A stretch of DNA of 64,000 bases from a bacterium (GTDB lineage: Bacteria; Electryoneota; RPQS01): positions 62,001 to 126,000 of the forward strand of contig JAHDVH010000002.1 in the NCBI GenBank assembly GCA_023382385.1, written 5' to 3'. Below are positions 25,146-36,302 of this stretch, in pieces. The translations under genes and the position numbers were made by a program. The notes under the pieces were generated by a model that was not told the origin of the DNA, did not search any database, and was given only the letters and a program-made list of their open reading frames with translations. Position 1 is the first letter of the stretch; the number at the start of each line of letters is the position of its first letter.

Positions 25146-26502
25146 GGAGACCTACCTTCGACGTATCCGCCGGCTTGGGTAGAGTTTGCTTGATTTCAGC
25201 CATTGCAATCGTCGGGAAGACTCGTACGAATATCAGGAATAACGTAAAAAACAAGCCAAAAGCGCCGATAGTCCAACCGAAGTCGTAGATAGTCGGCACG
25301 AAGTTGTCCCAGTTAGTCGGCAGGAAATCGCGATGCAGCGAAGATACGATAATATTGAAGCGTTCAAACCACATCCCGACGTTCACCAACAACGAGACTA
25401 CAAACATCACTGGAATCGACCGGCGCATCGAGCGGAACCAGAAGACTTGCGGCACGGCGACGTTGCAGAAGAACATGATGTAGAAAGCCCACGAGAACGG
25501 TCCGGTCAGGCGGTTCATAAAAACATACTGTTCGAACGGATTCTCGCTATACCATGCCACGAAGAACTCGGTCAGATATGCGTAGCCCACGAGCATGCCG
25601 GTCAGGAGGATGATTTTGTTCATCAACTCCATGTGTGTGATGGTGATGTAATGTTCGAGGTTGAACGCCTTGCGCATAATCACCAACAGCGTCACCACCA
25701 TTGCGAATCCCGAGAAGATTGCGCCGGCCACGAAGTAGGGCGGGAAGATGGTGGTGTGCCAACCCGGCAGAATGGACGTGGCGAAGTCGTAGGACACCAC
25801 CGTGTGCACTGACAACACCAGCGCGGTGGACATACCTGCAAACAGCAGGTAAGCCTTCTCGTAGTGGTTCCAGTCGCGCATCGAGCCGATCCAACCCAGC
25901 GAAAGCGCGCCGTAGAATTTCTTACGCAGAACGTTCTTGGCCTTATCCCGCATCGTGGCGAAGTCGGGCACCAATCCGGTGTACCAGAACAGCAGCGAAA
26001 TCGTCAAGTATGTGGAAATAGCAAAGACGTCCCACAGCAACGGCGAGCGGAAATTCACCCACAACAGCCGGTCGTTGGGATAGGGCACCAACCAATAGGC
26101 AACCCACTGACGGCCGGTGTGCAACAACGGAAAAATTCCGGCCGTGCAGACCGCGAAGATGGTCATGGCCTCTGCGGAACGGTTGATAGCGGTACGCCAC
26201 TTCTGCCGCAACAAAAAGAGAATTGCCGAAATCAGGGTTCCGGCGTGACCGATACCGACCCAGAACACGAAGTTCGTGATATCGAACGCCCAGCCGTAGG
26301 GGTGACTGATACCGAAGATACCCTGACCGCGGACGAGCAATATATAGATGACGATGACGCCTATACCCAGAAGGCCCGCAGCGGTGAGAAACGCGAGCCA
26401 CCAGGCGACGGACGGCATGCGTTCGGTCGGCGCAGTGACATCGCGCGTTACATCGTTCAGTCTGATATCGGTTGAGAGAATATGCTCCGCCGGAACGCTC
26501 AC
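25138..26502 (-). CDS. actC: alternative complex III subunit ActC (NrfD-like membrane protein)
   Basis: 454 residues, about ten helices. Quinol-site subunit: [25 protein letters not shown], the conserved [63 protein letters not shown] and [25 protein letters not shown] are all typical. Overlaps actB by 4 bp (ATGA) and actD by 8 bp. Confidence 0.96.
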   Translation of the reverse strand: MSVPAEHILSTDIRLNDVTRDVTAPTERMPSVAWWLAFLTAAGLLGIGVIVIYILLVRGQGIFGISHPYGWAFDITNFVFWVGIGHAGTLISAILFLLRQKWRTAINRSAEAMTIFAVCTAGIFPLLHTGRQWVAYWLVPYPNDRLLWVNFRSPLLWDVFAISTYLTISLLFWYTGLVPDFATMRDKAKNVLRKKFYGALSLGWIGSMRDWNHYEKAYLLFAGMSTALVLSVHTVVSYDFATSILPGWHTTIFPPYFVAGAIFSGFAMVVTLLVIMRKAFNLEHYITITHMELMNKIILLTGMLVGYAYLTEFFVAWYSENPFEQYVFMNRLTGPFSWAFYIMFFCNVAVPQVFWFRSMRRSIPVMFVVSLLVNVGMWFERFNIIVSSLHRDFLPTNWDNFVPTIYDFGWTIGAFGLFFTLFLIFVRVFPTIAMAEIKQTLPKPADTSKVGLHG

Positions 26503-29500
26503 GAGTGATGCCCTCCGTCGTGGTTCTGTGCCCCGCCGTGGCCGCCATGGCCGCCGTGCGAGTCGCCGGCGCGCGGCGGACGATTGCGCAGTTTGGTGAA
26601 GTAGGTCACCTGCGGCCTCGTGTTGATTTCGCCAATCACATGATAAGCGCGCGGGTCTTTGTTCATATGGGAAACTTGACTATCAGGATTGTTCGTATTT
26701 CCGAAACTGATCGCGTTGGTCGGGCAGGACTGCTGACAGGCCGTTTTGATGTCGCTGTCCAGCACCGGGCGATTGAACTCGCGTGCACGCTCCTTGCCTT
26801 CACGAATTCGCTGTTGACAGAACGTGCATTTTTCCATGACACCCTTCTCGCGCACTGTAACCTCAGGGTTCAGCACAAGCTGGAGCGGATGCGGTTCGTA
26901 AGCGGCGAACGTATACTCGTGCCAGTTAAAGCGGCGCACCTTATAAGGACAGTTGTTTGAGCAATATCGCGTCCCGACACAGCGGTTATAGACCTGCATA
27001 TTCAGGCCTTCTTCGCTGTGAATCGTCGCCACGACCGGACAAACAGTTTCGCAGGACGCGTTATCGCAATGCTGACAGAGCATCGGTTGATACGTAAATT
27101 CGGGCTCGTGCTCGTCGCCGCTGTAGTAGCGGTCTACGCGAATCCAGTGCATTTCGCGGCCCAAACGAATCTGAGCGACACCGACGACCGGGATGTTGTT
27201 TTCGACCGAACAGGCGGCGATGCAGGCGTTGCAGCCGATGCACGCAGTCTGGTCAATCGCCATTCCCCACTTGTTACCCTTGTATTCAAACTCGGGGTAC
27301 ATCGACATCAGTTCATGCTCATGCCAATGACCGGCTTTCGGGTCATTCAAGTAGGAGTCAAACGTCGCCTCGGCGACAATCGGGCGCCCTTCGGTGTAGT
27401 TGTGACCCTGCACGTCCGGCAATTCCTCCCAGCGGCCGGTCTTTTCAATCGTCACGGCATCCCCTGCCGTGCGCAAGACCCCGTTGCCGACGGTGCACAA
27501 GGCAAACGCATTGCCGCCGATGCCGTTCCCCACGCGACCGACGAACTCGCGGCCCCAGCCGGTTTCAATTGTCACAACATCCTCGATATCGCCCGGCTGC
27601 ACGTGCACCGGCACTTCAATCGTCGCGCCGTTTGCCGTGACGCGAACGTAATCTCCATCACGCACGCTCAATTTGCTCGCCGTTTTCGGCGCAAGGTTGG
27701 CAAAGTTCGTCCAACTGACGCGCGCGACCGGATGCGGTAGCTCCAGCAGCCACGCGTTATTGCCATTGCCGTCTACACTCACGAGCGGCGAAGGCATCAC
27801 CACTAATTGCAGGTCTCCGCCTGTTCGCGGCGCGCCCAACTGCGCCAATCCTGAGCCGGAATATGTGCGTGCAGACGGCTGCTTGCGCAAGTCCAGGACT
27901 CCATCACGCAGCGCACCATGCCAGAATGACTTGAAGTCCGCAGGAAACACACTCGCCGAATAGACCTTGGTCTGCCACGTGGCCATCACGTAATCATGCC
28001 AAGTGCCTTCAAACTTACCCAAGCCTGCGCTGTCGGCGGTTTGGGCAAATTTGATCAGCGACTCTTCCGAAGCGCGGCAGTCGTGCAGCGGCATGACCGC
28101 GGGTTGAATCACGGAATACAGACCAGCCTGCGGCTCCGCGTCGCCCCAGCTTTCCAGCCAGTGCAGACCTGGAAGTAAATAGGTAGCCAATCGTCCGGTT
28201 TCATCGGCACGGTCTCCCAGATGAACAATCGTCTTGGCTTTCGCAAACGCGCTCTTGATCCCGGCGGATGCAGGTAATGAGTAAACCGGATTTGTTCCGT
28301 ACACAATCAAGACGTCAATCTGTCCGCCGTTCAGCCGATCAAGCAGGTCTTGCATGCCGAGGAATGACCCCTGCGCCTGCAGCGAGGGCGATCCGTTGCC
28401 GTCGACCGTAACCCCTTCGTTGCCGAGCATCGCATTCAGCAGGCAGGCGACAAGCTGATGATCCAGAGAGTCACCGCCCATGACTATGCTCTTGCCTCGA
28501 GCGGCCCACAGTTCTTCAGCAATGCGACTAATCGTGCCGGCCGCAAGCCCATTTTGTGATTCAACCTGCTCCGGACTGAAACGGCTAATCGCCGATTGTG
28601 CACTTCCATCGAGCGAAATCACACTATGACCTGCGCCGGACAGAGCATTAGCAACCGCCAAACCGAATCCGACGCTCTGTCCGGGCTTCATTCTGAAGCG
28701 TTCGTCCGCATTGGAAGCGGTAAAAGACGTGGTGCAATCCGCGCTGACGAGCTTGTTAAGTCTATTGTCCTTCACATGGCGTTTCTGGCCGAATCCCACT
28801 TGCCACTCAAGACTTGAATACCCTGTTCCGAGCGGGTCGGCTTCCAGACAGAACACATACTCTGCCTGATCGAAGCGATAGGACGGCAGTACTGCCGCGC
28901 CATAGGAAAGCTCGTTGGCCTTGCGGGCAGCTTCATGCGTCCACGCGTCATAGGTATAATGCTTCGCACCAAAGCTTTCGCAGAAGTCCGCAATCACCTT
29001 CGTGCGCGCCGGACCGTGCACGGTCCCCGTAAGCACGGCAACTCGTCCTTGAGCAGCCTTGAGAGCGTCCGCGATTTCAGTATCCGCCGTGCCCCAGCTG
29101 ATGACACTTGGCACACCGCCGGTCATCTTCAGCGGGCCCGTCAAACGGTCGGGGTCGTACAGATTGAATACTTCATACTGGCCGCGCGCATCCAATGTGC
29201 CCTTTGAGAGCGGATGCTGCGGATTCCCCTCGAGCTTGATCGGACGGCCTTCGCGCGTCTTAATCAGCACACCGTTACCCTGTGCTCCACCGGCGGCGGA
29301 CGCGTAGTAGTTGGGAATCCCGAGTGTGATCTCTTCAGGTTGATTGATGTACGGAATGATCTTCTGCGCCGGTCGCAATCCGCAACCCGCAGTCGCAAAG
29401 ACCATCGCCGCGCCCGACAGCTTCAGGAAGTCGCGGCGCGAGACGTTTTTTTCTTCTCCGCCGTTCTGCTTGACCTTGAGTTCTACAAATCCCGCGACTT

Positions 29501-29702
29501 CAGAGAGCAGCGTCGGCTCGCCGGTAAGCGAGAACTTGCCCGCTTGCTCGCGGTCGAAGAACTCCTGCGGCTTGGAGTAGAACTCGGAGTGCTTGACGGC
29601 CAAAGTCTTGTCGTCACCCTGAAGCTCGGCAAGTGTCGTCCAATGACGTTTGAGTTCAGGTGCGGGGGCCGCAGGTGGATTAATGGGATGCTCTCGGCTC
29701 AT
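26499..29702 (-). CDS. actB: alternative complex III subunit ActB (Tat-exported iron-sulfur protein)
   Basis: 1067 residues combining a molybdopterin-oxidoreductase-like part that lacks a cofactor in characterised ACIII (about 110-750) and a four-cluster ferredoxin part (about 780-1020: [63 protein letters not shown]). The twin-arginine motif [12 protein letters not shown] is at residues 87-97 behind an 85-residue extension, the extended Tat domain typical of this family, and a lipobox-like TAGC follows at 104-107. The C-terminus is His/Gly-rich. Overlaps actA and actC by 4 bp. Confidence 0.96.
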   Translation of the reverse strand: MSREHPINPPAAPAPELKRHWTTLAELQGDDKTLAVKHSEFYSKPQEFFDREQAGKFSLTGEPTLLSEVAGFVELKVKQNGGEEKNVSRRDFLKLSGAAMVFATAGCGLRPAQKIIPYINQPEEITLGIPNYYASAAGGAQGNGVLIKTREGRPIKLEGNPQHPLSKGTLDARGQYEVFNLYDPDRLTGPLKMTGGVPSVISWGTADTEIADALKAAQGRVAVLTGTVHGPARTKVIADFCESFGAKHYTYDAWTHEAARKANELSYGAAVLPSYRFDQAEYVFCLEADPLGTGYSSLEWQVGFGQKRHVKDNRLNKLVSADCTTSFTASNADERFRMKPGQSVGFGLAVANALSGAGHSVISLDGSAQSAISRFSPEQVESQNGLAAGTISRIAEELWAARGKSIVMGGDSLDHQLVACLLNAMLGNEGVTVDGNGSPSLQAQGSFLGMQDLLDRLNGGQIDVLIVYGTNPVYSLPASAGIKSAFAKAKTIVHLGDRADETGRLATYLLPGLHWLESWGDAEPQAGLYSVIQPAVMPLHDCRASEESLIKFAQTADSAGLGKFEGTWHDYVMATWQTKVYSASVFPADFKSFWHGALRDGVLDLRKQPSARTYSGSGLAQLGAPRTGGDLQLVVMPSPLVSVDGNGNNAWLLELPHPVARVSWTNFANLAPKTASKLSVRDGDYVRVTANGATIEVPVHVQPGDIEDVVTIETGWGREFVGRVGNGIGGNAFALCTVGNGVLRTAGDAVTIEKTGRWEELPDVQGHNYTEGRPIVAEATFDSYLNDPKAGHWHEHELMSMYPEFEYKGNKWGMAIDQTACIGCNACIAACSVENNIPVVGVAQIRLGREMHWIRVDRYYSGDEHEPEFTYQPMLCQHCDNASCETVCPVVATIHSEEGLNMQVYNRCVGTRYCSNNCPYKVRRFNWHEYTFAAYEPHPLQLVLNPEVTVREKGVMEKCTFCQQRIREGKERAREFNRPVLDSDIKTACQQSCPTNAISFGNTNNPDSQVSHMNKDPRAYHVIGEINTRPQVTYFTKLRNRPPRAGDSHGGHGGHGGAQNHDGGHHS

Positions 29703-30205
29703 TGGTGGCAGGCGTTGCAGTCTTGTGGACCACCATTGTCACGGTGGCATTGCAGGCAGTCGCCCATGTTCAACTTTCGGTATTGATAAACCTTGTCCAT
29801 GGTTTCCACGGGTCCGTGGCACACTGCGCAATCGAAGCCCTTCCGGATGTGCCACTGGTGAGAGAAGAAGGCATGATCGGGCACCGAATGAATGCGTTCC
29901 CATTCAACCGGCTTCCCCGTGTTGTAGGCTTCGGTGAGCTTGATGATGTTGGGCTTGTCCACCGCAACCACGCTATGGCAGTTCATGCACACGTTGAGCG
30001 CGGGCACGGTGGCATGCTTGGAATGCTCGGCCGAACTGTGGCAATACAGACACGGAATGTGATTATCGCCCGCATGAATCTTGTGGCTGAAGGGAATGGG
30101 CTGGGGCGGCGCATACCCTTTGTTGCTCCAGGCCCACATAAACACATTGTAGCCAAATACCAAGAAAGCTACGGTGTAGATCAGGCCAAGGACCTTTCGG
30201 CTCAC
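29699..30205 (-). CDS. actA: alternative complex III subunit ActA (pentaheme cytochrome c)
   Basis: 168 residues from a GTG at 30205 with TAGGA upstream. N-terminal membrane anchor (LIYTVAFLVFGYNVFMWAW) and five CxxCH motifs (CLYCH, CMNCH, CAVCH, CLQCH, CNACH), as in Rhodothermus ActA. First gene of the operon; reduces or is reduced by the ActB Fe-S clusters on the periplasmic side. Confidence 0.96.
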   Translation of the reverse strand: MSRKVLGLIYTVAFLVFGYNVFMWAWSNKGYAPPQPIPFSHKIHAGDNHIPCLYCHSSAEHSKHATVPALNVCMNCHSVVAVDKPNIIKLTEAYNTGKPVEWERIHSVPDHAFFSHQWHIRKGFDCAVCHGPVETMDKVYQYRKLNMGDCLQCHRDNGGPQDCNACHQ

Positions 30206-30260
30206 AGGCAGTTCCTAAGAGTTGGTGAAAAAATACGCAAACTACCCCTCGCCGTACGAC

Positions 30261-30289
30261 TTTATATTAAGCCGTGCGGGACAAATCAA
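30261..30289 (-). promoter_or_regulatory. candidate sigma70 promoter of the act-cox operon
   Basis: Minus strand -35 TTGATT (30284-30289), 17-bp spacer, -10 TATAAA (30261-30266), leaving about 50 bases of leader before the actA GTG. Spacing matches the strong promoters found elsewhere in the window. Confidence 0.6.
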
Positions 30290-30570
30290 AGATATGCATG
30301 AATTTGGCGGCCCTTGAGAGAATCGGAATCGGGCCAATTCGGGGGGACTCAAACAGAACTTCGGAAAACGGCGGTAATATAACAACTCTGCCTATCGGAA
30401 GCAACGGTGAATTCATTGAAATCTGTGCAACTTAGGTGCACCAGAAGAGACAGAGTAGTCTTACTTCTTGTGGGTCAGACACTGTTTTAAGGACTTAAAT
30501 GTCTCAAAAAATAGCGTCAGTTTCTAACATTTTTACAGAATTGGACGGATTAAGTCAGATTAACCCCAAG
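30290..30570. other. intergenic region without recognisable gene
   Basis: Part of a 429-bp stretch between actA and the lyase gene. Apart from the promoter on one side and the terminator on the other I see only AT-rich, unstructured sequence. Confidence 0.5.
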
Positions 30571-30600
30571 AAAAGACCCGACTTCTATCTGTCGGGTCAT
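30568..30600 (-). terminator. intrinsic terminator of the heparinase-like gene
   Basis: Minus strand: GACCCGAC (30598-30591), 8-base loop, GTCGGGTC (30582-30575), then TTTTCTT. Lies about 35 bp after the stop at 30635. Confidence 0.85.
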
Positions 30601-30634
30601 TATGAATCTGACAAGAAGTAAGAGAGGACGAGGT

Positions 30635-33600
30635 CTATTTCTTAGTGACCCTGCCTCCTGCCTCTCTTGCGTCAACAGATGCCTCGCCATTGGCCATATC
30701 CTCTCGGGGCACGATGATCGGGGCAGCCTGCGTGGCTCGTAAACGCGAAACTACATGATAAAACTGCATTTCCTCGGAGGGTTCTCCAAAAGAGAAACTT
30801 TGAACGTTGCCGGGCACAGTATCCATCAACCGGAAGTTGCCGTCTGCAGAGTCACAGGAATAAATGTCATAGTAGTCCGGAAACGTTGGAATCCCCTGCA
30901 CATAGAACACTGGGGCTGTCCAATAGAGCTTAAAATCTCCGTCCGTATAGGCCAGCCGCAGATCAACAACCCGTCCGGTTGGAACATTTGCAAGGTTCCC
31001 GATTTCCACGTACTCGCCATTCTGATAGAAAGGCTCACCCTGCCCATTCAGCCAGACAAATGAGATGTTGGGCGCATACAGCACCGCCCACTCCCCAAGA
31101 CTGCCATTTATCTCCAGAGTGTCCCCACGAATCGACCAATCCGCATCCACTGGAACCGGACTCTCGAACAACCTGCGGGTCGGCGTGCCCCAATCCACAA
31201 AGGTGCATTGACGCGCGGCACCCATACGAATCGCACCGGTCACATCGTTTCGCACAACGACCGCCAACGACGCGTTTGTAGTTAACGAATCTACGGTGAT
31301 GTAGCCGTTATGGCCGTGCGTAATCGCGCACGTCGCTTCAAAACCGCTGTTGTCTCCCACTCTCAAAACCGTCAGTCCCGAACTGCTGTACAGCAGCTGC
31401 GCCTGCGCCTGATTGGGGCGGCGCGGATAAAACGCATTGACGAATTTGACGGCCGTGTCCGGTGTCGCGTTGTTGATGTACATTCCCCAACCGCCTATGC
31501 TGCTTTCGTAGTAGTTGGAGTAGTAATACTGGTGCGTGCGGTCCGGAGGAGAAAGCATGAACATATCGGAATCCGTACGAAGTCCGTCTATGAACACACT
31601 ATTTCCGGTATACGTGTAAATTTGACTGGGATGACGAATCAGGAATGAGAACGTGCTGGGGTTCGTCGCCTTTAAATCATCCAGCACAACCACGAGGTCG
31701 GGACGAACATACAGAATGTGCCGCTTAAACTTGGTCAGTCCCAGAACTGTCGGATAGGAGGTTGTCGCGTCTCCGACAACATAGTCCACGTTCTTCAGCA
31801 TGAACGTGTCCGCAAGGTGAGGGTTCATCGACAATTCATCGATCGGCAGCGGCCAGATACCTTTCGTGCTGTCGCCTATCTGTCCTTGACCATTCACCAG
31901 TATCGTCGTTGTGTTGTACGTTCGGTGAAACGGCGATTGGAGTCCGGCTGCCTGCACGATGTAATCTCGGCCATATGAAAGCGTGAACGCATTCTGCTCT
32001 GGAAGGAAGTGTGAAGGTTCCCAAGCTCCCACCGGCCCCTGACCCCAGTATCTTTCATAGGCATTTCGCCCGCAGACAAGTCCGCATTTGAGAGTGACAT
32101 ATGTTGCGTTGGTATCCGCCCACGCACTGCGCCCAAAGTAGGTATCCTGATCGGTGGCGATCCACGATAAATCGGTTGGAACCACCTGCGGCACAGTGGG
32201 ATCGTAGAAGAAGAAATCGAACGGCCCGTCGAGACTGTAGCCTATCCGGTTGATAACCTGCTGGCGCATCCATTGCGCGTGACCATCTCTGTACTCACGC
32301 GCCAACAGGGCAAGCTGGTCATCCGGCCCATACCATTCGTCGGCTTGAGCTTCATTGATCATCGGTACCTGCGTAACAATCGGGTGCGAGCCATACACTC
32401 GATACTTGGCCATGCTTTGAACCCACGGAGTCTGAAAATAGTTGATGTTCCGCTGTTCGCGCATTAACCACAGATGCGGCAGCATCGTCCACGAAATGAA
32501 CCCCCAGTAGTTCATGGCTTCGTACCACGACCCGTCCGTGACAGGCCCGTAGAGCGCAAGAACATTCTGCAGATTATCAATCGCCATCTGTTCCCAAATC
32601 TGCGCCTGTGGCTCTTCCTCGTAAAGCGCGTAGCACGCCGACCCGAGATAGCTCATGCAGTTGATATTGTGATTGTGCATGTAAGCGTCGGTCCACCAGA
32701 TCCAACGGGGTTCAGCAGCTGCCATCCGCTCCATTTGCGTGCGGAGCTTGATCCGAACCGTGTCGCGCTGTGCCTTCGTCCAATGCGGATAAAGCCAGTC
32801 ATAGGCCAACGCCAAGGCGAAGAACGCACGCCCCGAATAGATGTCCATGTTCTGATTAGCGCCGGGCTCCCACTGCTCATACCGGCACAGCGCCATAGCT
32901 TTGTTCTTCGCGTTATTGATGTACGTAGGTGTAGGAGTCAACACCGCTTTCATGGCGGCAAGAGTGATCATCCTGCCCATGTTCGCGTAGCTGACCTCTT
33001 CCCAACGCTCCGGCGGCAGCGGCACGTAATTGAAATCAATTAGTACAGCTGTGTTTAATTGCTGGTAGAAACCTAAGTGGGTCGAAGCCGCCCGCGCCTG
33101 CAAGGTCGGGATTTCCGCAGCAGTGAAGAACAACTTCGGATGGACGGCCTCGTCAAACGTGGTGACGAGCATGGCAGCCGCATTATTGGAAGGATAGCTG
33201 TCGGTGCCCTGCGCCGTTAGAGTTGCGCGCAAGTAGTAACGCGACTCGAAAGCAGGTGTCCAATTGAACCAGAGGTCGGTAGTCTGATATCCGCTTAAGA
33301 CGAAATTGCTGGAGTCCACCGCAGTCCACGAGCTGGAGTCGGTTGAAGCCCACAGCTTAACCTGTCCGGTTTCGTTACCTCCATAATTCCGAAGACGCAC
33401 CCACACCGGACACGGCTGACCGACACTCGTCCCCAACCCGTAGTCCATATCGATAATTCCGGTGTCGTCAGGATTCTGCAACACCCAGCTCACGAGATTC
33501 TGTACGAGCAGTGCACGAGCGTTGCCGGACGTCGTAATTCTTCGGATTGATCCGCAAAGATACGCCTGTCGCGGCACGGCAGACACCGCGGCAGTCCCGA

Positions 33601-34156
33601 CGGCGCTCTGAAATTGAATCACGAGCGTTCCGCCGTATTTCGGCATAACGCGATCCGGCAATGCCCCTGCCGGATATCCTGAAGCTGCAAAAGTCGTGGG
33701 CAGTCCGGCGGCAATTGGATGCGACGGCGCAACGACCTGATGCGTAAAAGACGACTGTTTTGTGCGCTGCCAATCGGCGTGAGTGACGTACTTTTCGAAC
33801 TCGTGATAGGCACCTCCGAAGCTTCCGAGATTTGAGCCTTCCACAACAAGTCGGCCGCCCTGCTTCGCGAATGCCGTCAGAACAGTGTCGATCGTGCCCG
33901 TGCGGCGACGCTCTCCTCCGTGAAAGAACACTGCATCATAGTTCCACAGCGTATCGAGGACAGGCCACCCCTGCAAACTTTGCTGCCAGACCGTGACTGT
34001 ATGACCCGCGCTCTGCAGCGGTATCTGAATTTCGCTCGTATACGGGCCTTGTCCATTATGATTGGACGACGCAATAATCAAGACATGCGCAGCGCGGGAC
34101 TGGGCGGCAAAGGTCAGTAATACTATCAGGGCAGCGTAATTAAGAAGTCGTCGCAT
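30635..34156 (-). CDS. exported heparinase II/III-type polysaccharide lyase with N-terminal GATase-like domain
   Basis: 1173 residues. Signal peptide about 1-22 (AALIVLLTFAAQSRA). Residues 23-215 form a class I amidotransferase/ThuA-like domain (HVLIIASSNHNGQGPYTSE, DAVFFHGGERR, GGRLVVEGSNLG). Then a CARDB-like beta domain (about 225-330, with WVRLRNYGGNETGQVKL), an alpha-toroid with DAYMHNHNINCMSYLGSACY (about 400-640), a heparinase II/III-like beta-sandwich (TYFGRSAWADTNATYVTLKCG; HFLPEQNAFTLSYGRDYIVQAAG) and a C-terminal Fn3 module. The family cleaves uronate polysaccharides by beta-elimination; the target here is unknown. The usual HxHxDxNSF core reads HFLPEQNAF, so activity may be altered. 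No T9SS tail. Confidence 0.78.
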   Translation of the reverse strand: MRRLLNYAALIVLLTFAAQSRAAHVLIIASSNHNGQGPYTSEIQIPLQSAGHTVTVWQQSLQGWPVLDTLWNYDAVFFHGGERRRTGTIDTVLTAFAKQGGRLVVEGSNLGSFGGAYHEFEKYVTHADWQRTKQSSFTHQVVAPSHPIAAGLPTTFAASGYPAGALPDRVMPKYGGTLVIQFQSAVGTAAVSAVPRQAYLCGSIRRITTSGNARALLVQNLVSWVLQNPDDTGIIDMDYGLGTSVGQPCPVWVRLRNYGGNETGQVKLWASTDSSSWTAVDSSNFVLSGYQTTDLWFNWTPAFESRYYLRATLTAQGTDSYPSNNAAAMLVTTFDEAVHPKLFFTAAEIPTLQARAASTHLGFYQQLNTAVLIDFNYVPLPPERWEEVSYANMGRMITLAAMKAVLTPTPTYINNAKNKAMALCRYEQWEPGANQNMDIYSGRAFFALALAYDWLYPHWTKAQRDTVRIKLRTQMERMAAAEPRWIWWTDAYMHNHNINCMSYLGSACYALYEEEPQAQIWEQMAIDNLQNVLALYGPVTDGSWYEAMNYWGFISWTMLPHLWLMREQRNINYFQTPWVQSMAKYRVYGSHPIVTQVPMINEAQADEWYGPDDQLALLAREYRDGHAQWMRQQVINRIGYSLDGPFDFFFYDPTVPQVVPTDLSWIATDQDTYFGRSAWADTNATYVTLKCGLVCGRNAYERYWGQGPVGAWEPSHFLPEQNAFTLSYGRDYIVQAAGLQSPFHRTYNTTTILVNGQGQIGDSTKGIWPLPIDELSMNPHLADTFMLKNVDYVVGDATTSYPTVLGLTKFKRHILYVRPDLVVVLDDLKATNPSTFSFLIRHPSQIYTYTGNSVFIDGLRTDSDMFMLSPPDRTHQYYYSNYYESSIGGWGMYINNATPDTAVKFVNAFYPRRPNQAQAQLLYSSSGLTVLRVGDNSGFEATCAITHGHNGYITVDSLTTNASLAVVVRNDVTGAIRMGAARQCTFVDWGTPTRRLFESPVPVDADWSIRGDTLEINGSLGEWAVLYAPNISFVWLNGQGEPFYQNGEYVEIGNLANVPTGRVVDLRLAYTDGDFKLYWTAPVFYVQGIPTFPDYYDIYSCDSADGNFRLMDTVPGNVQSFSFGEPSEEMQFYHVVSRLRATQAAPIIVPREDMANGEASVDAREAGGRVTKK

Positions 34157-34550
34157 CTATTTCCGTGGTTTCCTCGTTGGGATCGCAAAGCAATCAAAAT
34201 CCATACGTTTAAGGGTGAAAACAGGCCGCTCTCAAGCCCGAGCTGTTTTCCCACAATAGCATATAATTTACGTTCCATGTGGTCATTTCGCAACTGTTTA
34301 GCCGCGAAAAAATGAATCCGGTTGGCCCTCTAAAAGCAAAAGAAACAAGAGCAACCTCATCCTTTAATCGCCTGATGCCTATACTCAAGACAAAAGAGAG
34401 GATTCAGCTCACACCGGCTGCCAGCTGGGATGTCTGAGGAGGAAGAGTCACACTGCGCCGTCACGTGTGAGCAATTCCTCAAAGAACGCGAATGCAGATG
34501 TTTTTTCGTCACAGCGGACCCTCCTCTAAAAGCACAGATCCGTCAGCATG
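34157..34550. other. intergenic region, no gene recognised
   Basis: Leader and upstream region of the lyase gene. A weak pair TTGCGA-N17-TAAATT lies on the minus strand near 34260-34295. Short plus-strand frames here have no ribosome site and no recognisable protein. Confidence 0.4.
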
Positions 34551-34580
34551 GCAAAGGCCCGGCAACGCTCCGAGCCTTCG
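34551..34580 (-). terminator. intrinsic terminator of the TPR lipoprotein gene
   Basis: Minus strand GGCTCGG (34576-34570), 7-base loop, CCGGGCC (34562-34556; one G-U pair) followed by TTTGC. The 15-base core is repeated at the terminator 36303-36332. Confidence 0.6.
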
Positions 34581-34604
34581 TTCAATACCGTATCAAGCCT
34601 CACT

Positions 34605-36191
34605 TCAGGCAATCGGACGATTGATCCTCTGCAGAGCAATAACCGCCAACGGATAATAGAGCGCGTGTGGAAAGTCGAACAGACGATTGATTGCGGCAGC
34701 TTTGCGATACCATTCGGCTGCAGCGTCCGGATCGTCTATCATTTCATATGAATTCCCGATATAATATGACACACGCGCCGACCTTAGACCGCTGTCTTTC
34801 AGTTCAGAAACTGCAACACTGTAATTGTGCTCCTGGTGCGCGAGCAGCCCGCGTATGACATGAAGGGACGATGCAAGCGCTTCACCGCCCGCCGAGTCCG
34901 CCTCGCTCTTCTTCAGCAACTCAAGCCGTTGCACATCACGGTCAGTGCATTCCACACCCTTGCGCGGAATGTCTACGTAGATACACGTCCGGATACGGTG
35001 TCTGATTTCATACTGGTTGCGGTAGCCTGTTTGCAAGTCCGCTCCGCGGATTATCTCGAGGGACTTCTTGAGTTTCGCTTCTGCCTCATCGACACGACCG
35101 GCAAAACTCAGCACTTCACCGAGAATATCGTAGTTGTTCGCCTCGTCAATCGGACTTGACTTGATGTGTGCTGATTTTCCGCGAGCTTCAAGAACCTTGA
35201 TGCAGCCTTTGTAGTCCTGTTCATACAGGTAGGTCAACGCTTCGGCAAGCTCAAGTATTAACTGCTCCGAAACTCCCGTCGAAATCCTCTTTTGCTGCGC
35301 AAGCTCCGCGCGCGCCTCGTTTGTTCGCTTCAGCATGCTTAGAATTGTGGCGATTCCGATCCGCGAGTTGATAAACCCCGAGTCAATCTCAAGCGCTTTC
35401 CGGTACCACGCCAGCGCTTCTTCATAGCGGCCGTTTCGGAGCAGGAACTCCGCGTACGAATCACACGGATTGGGTTCGTCGGGAAGCCGCGCAGCATAGG
35501 TCTTAAACATCTTCTCCGCTACTTCGGAGTTGCCAATGGCAAAGTATTCGTAGCCAAGCACGTTATAGAGATTCACGAGCGTTGAATCCAGTGCCAGCGC
35601 GCGTTCGTATGCGGCTATCGCGCTGTCGGGAAGCTCAAATCGCAGGTAACAGTCACCGAGCAGCCGGTGTGCCAGAGGATCCTTTGGACGAAGGTCTGCC
35701 AGTTGCCGGAAACTTGCGATTGTCCCCGCCTTGTCACCGGCCAGCGACAAACGCAGCCCCTCGATCCACAACCGTTCGGCGGGGGAAACTTTGTCGATCA
35801 GTTTGCTCGCGCGCCGCAAATTGTCATTGTCGGATCGTCCCAGTACCGAAACACCGAGCGTCAGGTTGGGCGGACTTCTCCGTTCTACGGGGCGCGCCAT
35901 ATCGTACGCCTGTTGCAGAGATTCATACTGCACGCCTTGCCGCAATTCGGAACAGGCCAGCCCCAGATAGCCCAGGGCAAAATCGGGATCGATCTCAAGC
36001 GCTTCCTGCATCTTGGCCCGCGCTTGGTCGGTATGAAAGCGGTCGCACAGCGCCATCCCTTCACAGAATAGTTCTCGTGCGCGCGCAGACTTCGTCGTAA
36101 CCGGAATCCGCCCATCATCCTGCTTTGCACACCCGCCAATCAAGCCGCTCGCAAGGACAAACAACACTGCGATAAAAGTGGATTTTCGCAT
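34605..36191 (-). CDS. TPR-repeat lipoprotein
   Basis: 528 residues from ATG 36191, six bases after AAAGGAG; the open frame extends to 36362 but the extra residues are non-protein-like. Lipoprotein signal with lipobox LIGGC (residue 20). The body is tetratricopeptide repeats, e.g. ALEIDPDFALGYLGLACSEL, LAHRLLGDCYLRFELPDSAIAAYERALALDS, AEFLLRNGRYEEALAWYRKALEIDSG, SYYIGNSYEMIDDPDAAAEWYRKAAA. Likely an outer-membrane- or periplasm-facing scaffold. No enzymatic domain is attached. Confidence 0.85.
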   Translation of the reverse strand: MRKSTFIAVLFVLASGLIGGCAKQDDGRIPVTTKSARARELFCEGMALCDRFHTDQARAKMQEALEIDPDFALGYLGLACSELRQGVQYESLQQAYDMARPVERRSPPNLTLGVSVLGRSDNDNLRRASKLIDKVSPAERLWIEGLRLSLAGDKAGTIASFRQLADLRPKDPLAHRLLGDCYLRFELPDSAIAAYERALALDSTLVNLYNVLGYEYFAIGNSEVAEKMFKTYAARLPDEPNPCDSYAEFLLRNGRYEEALAWYRKALEIDSGFINSRIGIATILSMLKRTNEARAELAQQKRISTGVSEQLILELAEALTYLYEQDYKGCIKVLEARGKSAHIKSSPIDEANNYDILGEVLSFAGRVDEAEAKLKKSLEIIRGADLQTGYRNQYEIRHRIRTCIYVDIPRKGVECTDRDVQRLELLKKSEADSAGGEALASSLHVIRGLLAHQEHNYSVAVSELKDSGLRSARVSYYIGNSYEMIDDPDAAAEWYRKAAAINRLFDFPHALYYPLAVIALQRINRPIA

Positions 36192-36302
36192 CTGCGACTC
36201 CTTTCCGCATCCTTTAATGTATAAGACGAGCAGATCCGCTGCAGGGTTGCGCCCAAGTCCGCCGGAACTCCTAACGCGCAAATTCTCGCCCCCTGAAATT
36301 CT

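Noticed and set aside
34430-34751. Short plus-strand frames between the lyase and TPR genes
   Set aside because: No start signals and they overlap the terminator and 3' end of the TPR gene.
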